From Nereocystis luetkeana (taxonomy: Eukaryota > Sar > Phaeophyceae > Laminariales > Laminariaceae): DNA of 64,000 bases. The notes below the pieces were generated by a model. It did no database searches and was not told the DNA's origin. It saw nothing but the letters and a program-made list of their open reading frames with translations. Of the stretch, positions 31,881 to 42,771 are shown piece by piece. The stretch spans positions 20,676,933 to 20,740,932 of the forward strand of contig JARUPZ010000001.1 of assembly GCA_031213475.1 (NCBI GenBank), written 5' to 3'. The first letter of the stretch is position 1, and the number at the start of each line of letters is the position of its first letter. The position numbers and the translations under genes were made by a program.

Positions 31881-32096
31881 GAAGCCCCTGAAAGACAGCG
31901 CACAGCGCACAGCATACCCTACCTACCTTCACACAACACGCCATACACACAGACACACACGACACCCCTACCAGCTACCAGGGGAAGCTGCCCACTTCAT
32001 GGAGCAACCGACAGAGGCTGCTGTAGCCTGCTTCCTCTACTTTTTATTTTGTATGTGTTCGCTGTTTTTGGCGTGGGCTTATCTCGCAGGGCTTGT

Positions 32097-32635
32097 TGTT
32101 GCAGCGCTACGGGCCCCAGGAGTCGTCCAGGTGGGCGACAGGGTATTCTGTGATGTACGTCGACTGACCTGACCAGTGACGAACGGAGGGTGCATCGTGT
32201 AAGGCAGCGACAAAGCCGTAGGATGGCTCGCTGTCATATCGATGTAGGTATACAATGGAGTGTCCCCGGCGGGGGAGGCCATTGTCTGGGTCATGGAAAC
32301 CCCGTATCGGCTGTAATGGTCGATACGGGTGCTTTGTGGCCCTACCTGGGGTTAGTCAATCCCACCAAAGAACGAAAGAATCAAGTCAAACCATATCCTG
32401 TTCACACACCGTGCATGCGTATCGCCTATCACGTGCCTGTCTGTTAATCACACGTCGCACCTGCTGAGCAATACCAACACTCAACGCGCGTGGCGTCTGG
32501 CCACCCCGTGGCCCGAGAGGATTCAGGAGCGAGGAACGGAGGAAATCCCCAGAAGGACTCTCAACGAACGACAAGAGCTGGCTATCGAGGTGAGACCGAG
32601 CCGATGGCGGCACACAAGAGGAGGCAGCTGTAACA
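32097..32635 (+). repeat. Left LTR (539 bp)
   Basis: TGTTGCAGC...GCTGTAACA, with imperfect terminal inverted repeats TGTTRCAGC. About 96% identical to the right LTR with two small indels. Confidence 0.88.
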
Positions 32636-33019
32636 TGGTGAACCCAGGCCGATGACAGAGAGAGGGGGAGATTGGAGCGCAAGGTCATGAGCTCTGGCGG
32701 GGACACGAGAGATTGGTACCCAGGGAATTTGTTCGGCCCCGAGCACCTGGGCCCGAGTTTTCTCCCGGGCGGAACGAGGGCCCAAATAACTGGGCCCGAG
32801 AGTCCTCCTGGGCATAATGAGACCCAAGCATCGGGGCCCGAGCTTTTCCCTGGGTGGGATCGGTGTCTCTGCCCGAGCTTCTCCTTGATGGAATCTGATG
32901 GGCGGTCAAGTATCGAGCCCCGAGTTCTGTCCGGGATGATGCAGTCTGAGGGGTACCAGCGGCGAGGGATACACGTAGAAACTACGATAGAGTACATATA
33001 TTCGGGTAGCACTACCGCT
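32636..33019 (+). other. LTR-element leader with ~42-bp degenerate repeats
   Basis: Begins TGGTGAACCC (candidate primer-binding site). GCCCGAG recurs at 32751, 32794, 32836 and 32871, giving a ~42-bp period of GGGCCCGAG units. A frame across it is open (32672-33139) but its Gly/Pro/Glu-rich sequence looks repeat-derived and no gag domain is recognised. Confidence 0.5.
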
Positions 33020-33276
33020 GTTTATAGTTTTGCCTACCTGCTTCGGCCTGCCCCGTCCTTGGGGTGGGCCGAGGAAGTCCGCCAGGACCTGCACCGGTCT
33101 AGCGACAGTCACACGAACATCGAGCTTCGGACTAGGTAGGTAGGGGGGACCTTGCGCGGTCCGGCTGGTGGCCTGCTCGCTTTAAGGACCGCGTGGGGTG
33201 GTGATGTTTTTTCTTCTTAAACCCGACGCCGAGGAGTTCTTCCCTCAGGCGGTGGAGTGGAGAGGCTGGCCACAGC

Positions 33277-34345
33277 GTGGGTATGCATGCACGACAGGAA
33301 GGATGGGATTGTCGGCGTGGGTTGGGACGGCTGCACCCAGCCAACGGAAACCAAGGCGCGTACCGGGCTACGAAACGGAGAGCCACTTTCGCCATAGAGA
33401 AGAAAAAGAAAAAAAAGAAGAAAAAAAGGAGGCGGGGACGAGCCTCACGTCGGCTGGCAAAGAAAGCAGCACGCGAGGCTCGTAAGAGACAGAAGGAGGC
33501 ACTTGTGGCGGTAGCGACCTACAATGTGCGCACCCTGGCTGTAAAGGGGAAGAACGGGTACGGACATGACGAGCGTGTACTGGCGAAGGGACGGCAACTC
33601 GGCTGTGACTTCATTGGCCTGTAGGAAACTCGGAGGTCCGGCAGCACGACGTTCCGTGCGGCAGGGTATCGTGTTTTCTGTTCAGGAGAGGAAACAACAG
33701 CCACCAGGCCAGGGCTGTACGGAGTAGCACTAGCTGTCAAGGAATCGTTGTGCAGTAAGTCTGTGTATACTCATCAGTTTGTTGCTTGCGGCTAATGTCT
33801 ATGCGCTTTGAGCTGGCTTGCAAATGCGAGGCAGTCAATTTCGTCATTGCGTATGCTCCAACTGATTGTACCAAGGACGCCGAACTGAAACGTATTTCCT
33901 GGCAGAAGCTGGAGTACTTGGTGGAAAAAAGTCCGACGAAAGAGTGTATGTTTGTAGTGATGGATGCCAACGCGCGAACTGGACAGAGGAAGGAAGGGTG
34001 CGGTGATGATGAAAGCAGAGTGCTGGGAACGTATGGGCGTGATTTTCGTAACGATAATGGCAGACGGCTCCTGTCGTTCGCCACCAATTGCAAGTTAGCT
34101 CTCACCAACACGTTTTTCAGCACGCGCAAGGGTGGTATATCGCATACTCACAACGGCACCGGCCCGAATGACCGTAAGCGGATCGACTACATCCTAACCC
34201 GTCAAGTCCATCGACCTAGAGTACAAGATGCGAACGTCGTCCCACCGCCTCCTGCCCCAGCTAAGGCTGACTCAGACCACAACATCTTGTATATCAAAGT
34301 CCGACTCGGTGGTCATTTTGCGCCCAACAGACAAAATACGTAGAC
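33277..34345 (+). pseudogene. APE-type endonuclease domain of LINE copy L3 (broken)
   Basis: N-terminal part of the LINE protein: a Lys/Arg-rich stretch (residues about 42-75), then the apurinic-endonuclease-like fold that nicks target DNA. Visible pieces: TYNVRTL (81-87), ETRRSGS right after a stop, AYAPTD (near 33852), MDANARTGQ (near 33960), DYIL (near 34187) and SDHN (near 34274), matching the conserved Asn, Glu, Asp and His sites of this family. Damage: TAG at 33622-33624 where a Gln codon (the QE of the family) is expected, a second stop with a frame change near 33793, and another frame change after about 34320. Not translatable as one protein. Confidence 0.82.
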
Positions 34346-34571
34346 CCACAAAACGCCGAGAGTTCGACAGGCAGCTTTTTATGTCCGATGGAAAGTGTCG
34401 TGAACGAGTAGTCTCCAGGGTCATCTCCACTCTCAACCAGCCTATCCAGCCCCGTAATACGTCTGGTATGGTTGAGATTTCACTACGACTGTTATTGATG
34501 CGGTCGAAAAAGAGGTACCACCCCCTGCACGTCGCCACCGCAGACATGGATGGTGTGAGTCTGCCGAAACC

Positions 34572-36890
34572 TTGGCCGCATTCATACCAGCATGGACAGC
34601 GAGGGAGGATGCACGACAATTCTTGCGTGCCCACCCCCGGGACAGAACCGCGTGGAAGACCCTGAGATCTGCGTGTGCGAACCTGCAGAAGGTGATTGCC
34701 GCAGGACTGCATGCGTACTTCGAAGCGTACCTTGCCGAAACCGAACGACTCCTAGCGAATAACGACCAGAGAGGCTTTTACAAGCACCTTATGAGTACGG
34801 TAGGATTGGAAGGGACTAAAGCGAAGAGCGAACAGTTCATTAGGGACGAGGATGGCACGATCTTACGAGATAAAGTGCGAATTCGTGAACGATGGGCGGG
34901 GTTTTACCACAAACGCTTGAACTCGAAGTCGCTGAAATTCGATCCCACGATCATCGACCTGTTGCCACCGCGACTGCCTAATCTGTCGCTTGAAGATGAA
35001 CCATCCATAGACGAGATGACAGAAGCACTTAAGGGGATGTCGAATTGGAAAGCTGTCGGGCCAGATGGTCTCCAGGTCGAACTCCTAAAACTCGAACACC
35101 CGGCATTCGCCCGGCGCTTTCACAACATCCTTGTCAATGTTTGGTTAACAGGAGAAGTCCCTCAGCAATGGAAAGATGCGATCATCAAGGTCCTTCACAA
35201 AAAGAAGGATCGAATTGACTGCAACAAATATAGAGGGATGTCGCTTGTTGCCCACGCAGGCAAAGTGTTGTTGAAAATCGTCGCGTCCCGCCTCAGCAAC
35301 TACTGCGAGACCGAGGAACTACTCCCCGAGGAACAGTGCGGCTTCCGCCCCGCACGATCAACGATTGATATGTTGTTCGTCGTGCGCCGGCTGCAAGAGC
35401 TCGGACGACAGAGGAAAATCCCCTTATACGTGTGCTTCATCGATCTGCAGAAAGCGTACGACTCTGTCGACCAAGAGCTGTTATGGAAGGTACTCACACG
35501 CTTTGGCGTACCAACCAAGATGCTGAGAATTATCCGTAATTTCCACGATGGCATGCGGGCTGGCGGGCATACTGATGACGGCGAGCTCTCGGAATGGTTG
35601 GATGTCACGCAGGGGCTGCGGCAAGGCTGTGTAATATCACCGATACTGTTCAACGTGTTCTTCGCTGCTGCGTTACACGTCGTACTAGTACGCTTCAGCC
35701 AAAACGAAGCCATTGTAAGGGATTTGGTCCAACTCTGTGAAGCTGGAGTAGTTCGAACAGGGAAGGAGGAGCCATTGGCGTGCGTGCGAAGGTCTGTATT
35801 GGGCATGTTGTACGCCGACGATGTAGGAATTGTCTCGAAGTCGGCTGAAGGGCTCGCAAAAATGATGACAGTCATCGTGACTGTCCTCGAAGCAGCAGGC
35901 CTCACGGTGTCGGAAAAGAAGACTGAGACATTGGTCCTACAAACACCAGACCGGACAACCCTCGCACCACCGCTCGTCATCGAAGCGGCAGGTCAGAGGT
36001 ATAAGCAGACGACCCAGTTCTTATACCTAGGCGGCGTTATCCACGAAAACGCTGCGCTCTCGCTCGAAATCGACCGACGGATCCGCCTCATGCGAGCATG
36101 CCTCAAACGGTTCGGCCGGGAGTTGTATGATAGGACGACCGCCCCCCTTAGCCTTAAAGTCCGAATGCTGAAGGCCGAGGTGATTGAGACCCTGCTGTAC
36201 GGGTGTGTGACGTGGACCCTCAGAGCGGAACTCTTTGCCAAGGTTCGAACGGCTCACCACCAAGTCCGGTTGCGAGTCATTGGCTTCCAGCGCCGACTTC
36301 GTGCTGACCATGCCACCCTCTCGTACGCGAAGGCCCTCAAGATGACACGTTGCGAGAGCATCGAAACGACCATTCGTAAACGGCGGCTCTTCTTTGCGGG
36401 GGGCGTGGCACGGCAAAGCAAGGAGCGACTACCTACTCGGGTAATGTTCGGGACGATAACTGGTGGGGAGAACCCGAGACCAGGCGGACAGTGTAAGACT
36501 TAGCATAGATGCATAGTCGAAGACCTTAGGGAGTTCCGAGCCACCGAAGGGTCAATGGAAGTTGCCCCCTTGGTGTTTGAAGTTGAGACCGCGTTGTGGT
36601 CCACTGCAGCCAAAAAGGCGGGGAAGAGGTACCGGGGGATCCTTGAAGCAGCCGAACGGTTCATGATGAGGTGGAACGAGGCTGAGGCTGAGATGAGTAG
36701 GCAGCGCCGCGCATCCGCCGTGGATGGTGCCCAAGGGAACGGGGGGGGAGGGGGCAACAGGAGAAGAGGCAGAAAGCCCGAGCAAGGGAATGCGGAGAGG
36801 GGGGGGAACAGGAGGGGTAGAAGGGAAACGGCGGTAGACGAAAGTAGGAAGGAGATGGCAGACCGGGTAGCAAGGCACCGAGTCGACTAG
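34572..36890 (+). pseudogene. Reverse transcriptase of LINE copy L3 (one premature stop)
   Basis: A 643-codon frame (34572-36503) followed in frame by the last ~129 codons after a TAG at 36501-36503, where copies L1 and L4 have Trp (KTWHRC). It covers the linker after the endonuclease, [10 protein letters not shown] (RT-0-like region), [21 protein letters not shown], motif [24 protein letters not shown] (residues 414-417, 35811-35822), KKTETL and YLGGVI. Catalytic aspartates are intact. The stop removes only the C-terminal tail, so the domain itself is preserved, but the upstream frame breaks make the copy non-functional. The Met at 34572 is simply the first in the frame, not the native start. 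Confidence 0.85.
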
Positions 36891-37621
36891 GAAGTAGAAC
36901 ATGACCATACTACTAGTGCTACCAACCGGTGCAGCTGGTTCGAACGTGGTCTTCCCTTGTCTTCTCTTTTTGTTTTGTTTTTTTTCTTTCTTGCGCTGAC
37001 TCCCCGTGATTTTCATTTATATATTTTTTTCTCCCTTTTCTGATTGATAAGCCGTACTGAAGGAGCCGTGTTGCGTGATTGGATGACGAACCTGCTCTGC
37101 TCGTTTCGTATTGTCTGACGCCAAGGGGTTGGGCATAGTTGACGAACGCAGGGCGGAGACGGCAGTCTGGGCAGCAAGGTACCAGGTGGATTAGCAGGGA
37201 GAACCTGGCTATACTACTCGTACCTCAAACTGCTGTCGCCACCTGGCAGGTGCTTTGGGCTTTGGTCTGCCTGTTATTTCCCCTTTGTAATTTTTCCTTG
37301 TTACTTTTTTCCTTGGTTCTTTTTCGTACTCTGTCGTACTCTGTTTACAAGCAGTGGTGTTTTTTCGTATATTTTTTTGTTTCTTTCTTTTTTCCAGCAC
37401 GTTCTTTTTCAAGTTTAGGCCACCTCGCCTGCGAGGGGGGGGGCACGACAGATTGTTTCTCCTAGATTTTGCTTTCATTTTTTTGGTCTTCTCTTTTGAT
37501 TTGTCTACCTTGTTTTTGTTTTCTCTTTGATTGTTTCTTTTCGTTCCACTATTTTAATCGATTGCGTATGTCGTGCCTGTCGTATCAAGTATGATGACAT
37601 GGCTTTGCATTGCCCACTGGA

Positions 37622-40162
37622 GTGTGTTCTTCACATTAAACCGTTCTTTCTACCCGTCGACATCCAGCACAACCAGTGTCCGTGCCGATTCTTCAATCCT
37701 AGAAGAGATACAAGTTATGTGGTCACAAAGCTACGCCACAGAGATACTACGTTGCCACGTGTGCAGTGTGCACTGCAGTGGGCAATGCAAAGCCATGTCA
37801 TCATCCTAGCTACGACAGGCACCACATACGCAATCTATGAAATAGTGAAACGAAAAGAAACAATCAAAGAGAAAACAAAAACAAGGTAGACAAATCAAAA
37901 GAGAAAAGGAAGAAAAATGAAAGCAAAATCTAAGAGAAATCTGTCGTGCCCCCCCCCCCGCAGGCGAGGGGGCCAACACTTGAAAAAGAACGAGCTGGAG
38001 AAAAGAAAGGAAAATAAAATAAAATTTGAAAAAAACACCACTCACTGCTTGTAAACAGAGTAAGACAAAGAACAAAGGGAAATAGTAACAAGGAAAAATA
38101 ACAAAGGGGAAATAACAGGCAGACCAAAGCCCAAAGCACCTTCCAGGTGGCGGCAGCAGCTTGTGGTACGAGTAGTATAGCCAGGTTCTCCCTGCTAATC
38201 CGCCTGGTACCTTGCTACCCAGACTGCCGTCTCCGCCCTGCGTTCGTCAACTATGCCCGGCCCCTTGGCGTCAGACAATACGAAACGAGCAGAGCAGGTT
38301 CGTCTTCCAACCACGCCACACGGTTCCTTCAGTACGGCTTATCAATCAGAAAAGGAAGAGGAAGAGAAAAAAAAAATGAAAATCACGGAGAGTCAGCGCA
38401 AGAGAGAAAAAAAATAAAAAACAAGAAGAGAAGACAAGGGAAGACCACGTTCGAACCAGCTGCACCGGTTGGTAGCACTGGTAGTATGGTCATGTTCTAC
38501 TTCCTAGTCGACTTGGTGCCTTGCTACCCTGTCTACCATCTCCTTCCTACTTTCGTCTACCGCCGTTTCCCTTCTACCCCTCCTGTTCCCCCCCCTCTCC
38601 GCATTCCCTCGGTCGGGCTTTCTGCCTCTTCTGCTGTTGCCCCCTCCCCCCCCGTTCCCTTGGGCACCATCCACGGCAGATGCGCGGCGCTGCCTACTCA
38701 TCTCAGCCTCAGCCTCGTGCCACCTCATCATGAACCGTTCGGCTGCTTCAAGGATCCCCCGGTACCACTTCCCCGCCTTTTTGTCTGCAGTGGACCACAA
38801 CGCGGTCTCAACTCCAAACACCAAGGGGGCAACTTCCGTTGACCCTTCGGTGGCTCGGAACTCCCTAAGGTCTTCGACTATGCATCTATGCCAAGTCTTA
38901 CACTGTCCGCCTGGTCTCGGGTTCTCCCCACCAGCTATCGTCCCGAACATTACCCGACTGGGTAATCGCTCCTTGCTTTGCCGTGCCACGCCCCCCGCAA
39001 AGAAGAGCCGCCGTTTACGAATGGCCGTTTCGATGCTCTCGCAACGTGTCATCTTGAGGGCCTTCGCGTACGAGAGGGTGGCATGATCAGTACGAAGTCG
39101 GCGCTGGAAGCCAATGACTCGCAACAGGACTTGGTGGTGAGCCGTTCGAAGCTTGGCAAAGAGTTCCACTCTGAGGGTCCACGTCACACACCGGTACAGC
39201 AGGGTCTCAATCACCTCGGCCTTCAGCATTCGGACTTTAAGGCTAAGGGGGGCGGTCGTCCTATCATACAACTCCGGGCCGAACCGTTTGAGGCATGCTC
39301 GCATGAGGCGGATCCGTCGGTCGATTTCGAGCGAGAGGTCAGCGTTTTCGTGAATAACGCCGCCTATGTATAAGAACTGGGTCGTCTGCTTATACCTCTG
39401 ACCTGCCGCTTCGATGACGAGCGGTGGTGCGAGGGTTGTCCGGTCTGGTGTTTGTAGGACCAATGTCTCAGTCTTCTTTTCCGACACCGTGAGGCCTGCT
39501 GCTTCGAAGACAGTCACGATGACAGTCATCATTTTTGCGAGCCCTTCAGCCGACTTCGAGACAATACCTGCATCGTTGGCGTACAACATGCCCCATACAG
39601 ACCTTCGCACGCACGCCAATGGCTCCTCCTTCCCTGTTCGAATTACTCCAGCTTCACAGAGTTGGACCAAATCCCTTACAATGGCTTCGTTTTGGCTGAA
39701 GCGTACTAGTACGACGTGTAACGCAGCAGCGAAGAACACGTTGAACAGTATCGGTGATAGTACACAGCCTTGCCGCAGCCCCTGCGTGACATCCAACCAT
39801 TCCGAGAGCTCGCCGTCATCAGTACGCACGCGAGCCCGCATGCTATCGTGGAAATTACGGATAATTCTCAGCATCTTGGTAGGTACGCCAAAGCGTGCGA
39901 GTACCTTCCATAACAGCTCTCGGTCGACAGAGTCGTACGCTTTCTGCAGATCGATGAAGCACACGTATAATAAGGGGATTTTCCTCTGTCGTCTGAGCTC
40001 TTGCAGCCGGCGCACGACGAACTACATATCAATCGTTGATCGTGCGGGGCGGAAGCCGCACTGTTCCTCGGGGAGTAGTTCCTCGGTCTCGCAGTAGTTG
40101 CTGAGGCAGGACGCGACGATTTTCAACAACACTTTGCCTGCGTGGGTAACAAGCGAAATCGG
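37622..40162 (-). mobile_element. LINE family A, copy L4 (tail-to-tail with L3)
   Basis: Minus-strand copy: 3' terminus TGTTCTTCACATTAAACCG at 37624, 3' UTR to about 38503, RT to about 40162, where it is 5'-truncated (just after CAAGCGAAATC) at nearly the same place as L1. Together with L3 it forms an inverted repeat with a ~155-bp centre. Confidence 0.87.
38504..40097 (-). pseudogene. Reverse transcriptase pseudogene of LINE copy L4
   Basis: 503-codon frame at 40015-38504 plus upstream homologous sequence separated by a TAG at about 40025 (a Leu codon in L1 and L3). It has motif [10 protein letters not shown] and motif [15 protein letters not shown]. Motif C is YAND (39583-39572) rather than YADD, so the first catalytic Asp is lost; the codon change GAC to AAC at a CpG fits deamination. 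One Leu codon is inserted before YVCFID. The C-terminal region, including KTWHRC, is intact. Predicted catalytically dead. Confidence 0.87.
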
Positions 40163-40620
40163 CTGTATTCATTTAGACTACCATGCCAATACGTATTCGT
40201 ACGACTCTAATAATCAGCCCAACCTGAGCGACAGCAGTATTTTCGTGGTCACATGTCACATGTAAATGCTGTTGTTGAAGCATACCACTGCTGGTTTCGA
40301 AACAGGGAGTACTTTTGAATTTCGTTGCGGGAGGAGCGCCTTCCGTAGATGGTTCTAAGTTTGAAGCTGTACGCAGGAACCGATAACCTACCATGCCCCG
40401 AGCGCTGAGTAATAGCTGCCTGGAGCAAAGGCTCCTCAACTTGAAAATTACACAGAAAAGCCGTATCCCCGTCTACAATACCATCAGTAGTCTATACACT
40501 ACCTGGTACGCAGTTTCACACGATGCTCAAAAATATGAGAAGATGGTATACCAGGGTATATTGTACGACGAGTTGCATTACCGTACGTACACGACTAAGA
40601 ATATAAATTTTAACGATAGT
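40163..40620. other. No gene recognised
   Basis: Short spacer inside the LTR element between LINE copies; contains ACCTGGTACGCAG near 40502. No homologue recognised in the window. Confidence 0.45.
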
Positions 40621-42078
40621 ACATGTTGTTGTTGTTGTTGTTGTTGTGGTTGTTGTTGTTCTTGTCTTCACATTAAATCGTCCTTTCTACCCAGCTTCAT
40701 CAGCACACCCAGTGTTCGTCCTGATTCCCTATCCTAGAGAGGTACTGATTCTGTGGTCACAGACTGTGAGACAGAGGAAGACCAAAAGTAAGACCAAATC
40801 GCACCGTACCGGGTACGAGAACACAACAACACAAGCAAGTCCGGAAAAAAAGGAGCAAAAGACAATAAAACAAAAAAAACAAAAATCTGAAATGAAAAAA
40901 AGAAGAAAGAGAGAGAAAAAGAAAAAAAAACAAAATGCAAACGACGTAAGGACTTCAGGAAACCTGCTAGACGGACAACATACGTGCTCAGGATGGGTAG
41001 GTATCTGCTGCACGGACGAAGTAGCACGAAATAGAGGGAGATACAGGCACAGGTCTGTAAAGAGCTAGTCGAACCGATACCTAGCCACCCGGTCTATCAT
41101 TTCGTTTCTGCATTCGTCGACAGCTGTATCAGAACAGCTGCCCCCCCCCCCTCCCCCCCTCCCCTTGTCGCCATTCTTGGCGTCCTCTGCTGCGTGGCGC
41201 AGCCGGCTCTTGTGTGCTTCGTCCCTGTGCCACCTCGCCATGAAGCAGTCCGCCGCGACGACGACCCCCCGGTACCACTTCCCGCTCTTCTTAGCCGCCC
41301 TCGGCCAAAACAACCTCTCTATATTCCGAACACCATGGGGGAGCTTTCCGTGGACCCCTCGGTGGCTTGAAAAACCCTGAGGTCGTCTGCTAGGCATTGG
41401 GCCCAGTTCTTTTCCGATCGGCCTCGTCCCGGGGTTTCCCCACCAGCCATCCTCCCAAACATCACCCGGTGGGTCAGCCGCTCATTGGTCGTCCGCTGTA
41501 CGGCCCCCGCAAAGAGGAGGCGTCGTTTGCGGATGGTCGCCTCAACGCTCTCGCATTGTGCCTTTTTGAGGGCCTTGGCGTACGATATGAGGTGGTCAGT
41601 GCGTTGCCGGCGCTGGAAGCCAATGATCCGTAGGAGGAGTTTGTGGTGTGCCGTTCTAAGTTCAGCGAAGTGCTCCTGACCAAGATTCCACGTCACGCAC
41701 CCGTACAGCAGGGTCTCCATCACCTCGGCCTTTAGCATGCGCACTTTTAGGGTGAGCGGGGCATCCTCCATATCGTACAGCTCCCGTTTCAACCGATTGT
41801 AGCATGCCCATGCGAGTCGAATCCGTCGCATGATCTCTCGCTTGCGGCGACAAGGCCACCCAGGTACAGAAACTGCATCGTCGGCCTATACCTCTGTCCC
41901 GCTGCTTCGATGACGAGCGGTGATGTCCGGGGTGCCTGATTCGGTGTCCGCAGCAGCATGGTCTCCGTCTTCTTGTCGGATACGGTGAGATCTGCTGCTT
42001 GGTAAACGGTCACAATCACGGTCATCATCTTCGCAAGGCCTTCCGCCGACTTGGACTCAATGCCTGCATCGTGCATGT
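40621..42078 (-). mobile_element. Diverged LINE (family A') with (AAC)n tail
   Basis: Minus-strand copy: (GTT)n at 40625-40661 is the tail complement, then TTCACATTAAATCGTCC, a 3' UTR with ATTCTGTGGTCACAGACTG, a poly-C/Gly-rich coding end and RT C-terminus, truncated at motif C (42078). About two-thirds identical in protein to family A by eye. It links the (AAC)n tail to a LINE-encoded RT. Confidence 0.82.
41065..42076 (-). pseudogene. Reverse transcriptase C-terminal part of LINE family A'
   Basis: Three overlapping frames (42076-41789, 41831-41319, 41397-41065) align in order with the C-terminal half of family [74 protein letters not shown] and a terminal ARY-like end. Frame changes near 41830 and 41390 break it. 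The copy starts at the second Asp of the YADD motif, so all upstream catalytic parts are absent. Confidence 0.82.
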
Positions 42079-42114
42079 ATTAATGTGGAAAAACGATAGG
42101 GAACCATACTGCTG

Positions 42115-42763
42115 GCTGGGCATAGTTGACGAACGCAGGGCGGAGACGGCAGTCTGGGTAGCAAGGTACCAGGCGGATTAGCAGGGAGAACCTGGCTGTA
42201 CTATTCGTACCACAAGCTGCTGCCGCCACCTGGAAGGTGCTTTGGGCTTTGGTCTGCCTGTTATTTCCCCTTTGTTATTTTTCCTTGTTACTTTTTTCCT
42301 TGTTACTTTTTTCCTTGGTTCTTTGTCTTACTCTGTTTACAAGCAGTGGTGTTTTTTCTTATTATATTTTATTTTTCTTTCTTTTCTCCAGCTCGTTTTT
42401 TTTCAAGTGTTGGCCACCTCGCCTGCGGGGGGGGGCACGACAGATTGTTTCTCTTAGATTTTGCTTTCATTTTTCTTCCTTTTCTCTTTCGATTTGTCTG
42501 CCTTGTTTTTGTTTTCTCTTTGATTGTTTCTTTTCGTTTCACTATTTCATAGATTGCGTATGTGGTGCCTGTCGTATCTAGTATGATGACATGGCTTTGC
42601 ATTGCCCACTGCAGTGCACACTGCACACGTGGCAACGTAGTATCTCTGTGGCGTAGCTTTGTGACCACAGAACTTGTATCTCTTGAAGAATCTGCACGGA
42701 CACTGGTTGTGCTGGATGTCGACGGGTAGAAAGAACGGTTTAATGTGAAGAACACACACACAC
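42115..42763 (+). mobile_element. LINE family A, copy L7 (3' UTR only), 8-bp target duplication
   Basis: Runs from GCTGGGCATAGTTGACGAAC to GTGAAGAACACACACACAC, flanked by TACTGCTG at 42107-42114 and 42764-42771. An internal ~12-bp duplication (TTGTTACTTTTTTCC) and loss of a short CTAGGATT segment distinguish it from siblings. Confidence 0.9.
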
Positions 42764-42771
42764 TACTGCTG

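Larger units (their letters stand above)
33020..37619 (+). mobile_element. LINE family A, copy L3 (near full length, 3' end cut)
   Basis: The only copy with 5' region, endonuclease, reverse transcriptase and most of the 3' UTR. The 5' limit is approximate. The 3' UTR (36891-37619) has the usual blocks (CGTCTGACGCCAAGG-like, CTGTTATTTCCCC, GGCCACCTCGCCTGCGAGG, TTGCATTGCCCACTG) and stops abruptly at 37619, where copy L4 begins in the opposite direction. Its terminal ~155 bp and AC tail are missing. Confidence 0.85.

Noticed and set aside
32672..33139. Gag-like protein in the LTR leader
   Set aside because: The Gly/Pro/Glu-rich translation follows from ~42-bp GGGCCCGAG repeats; no capsid or zinc-knuckle features.
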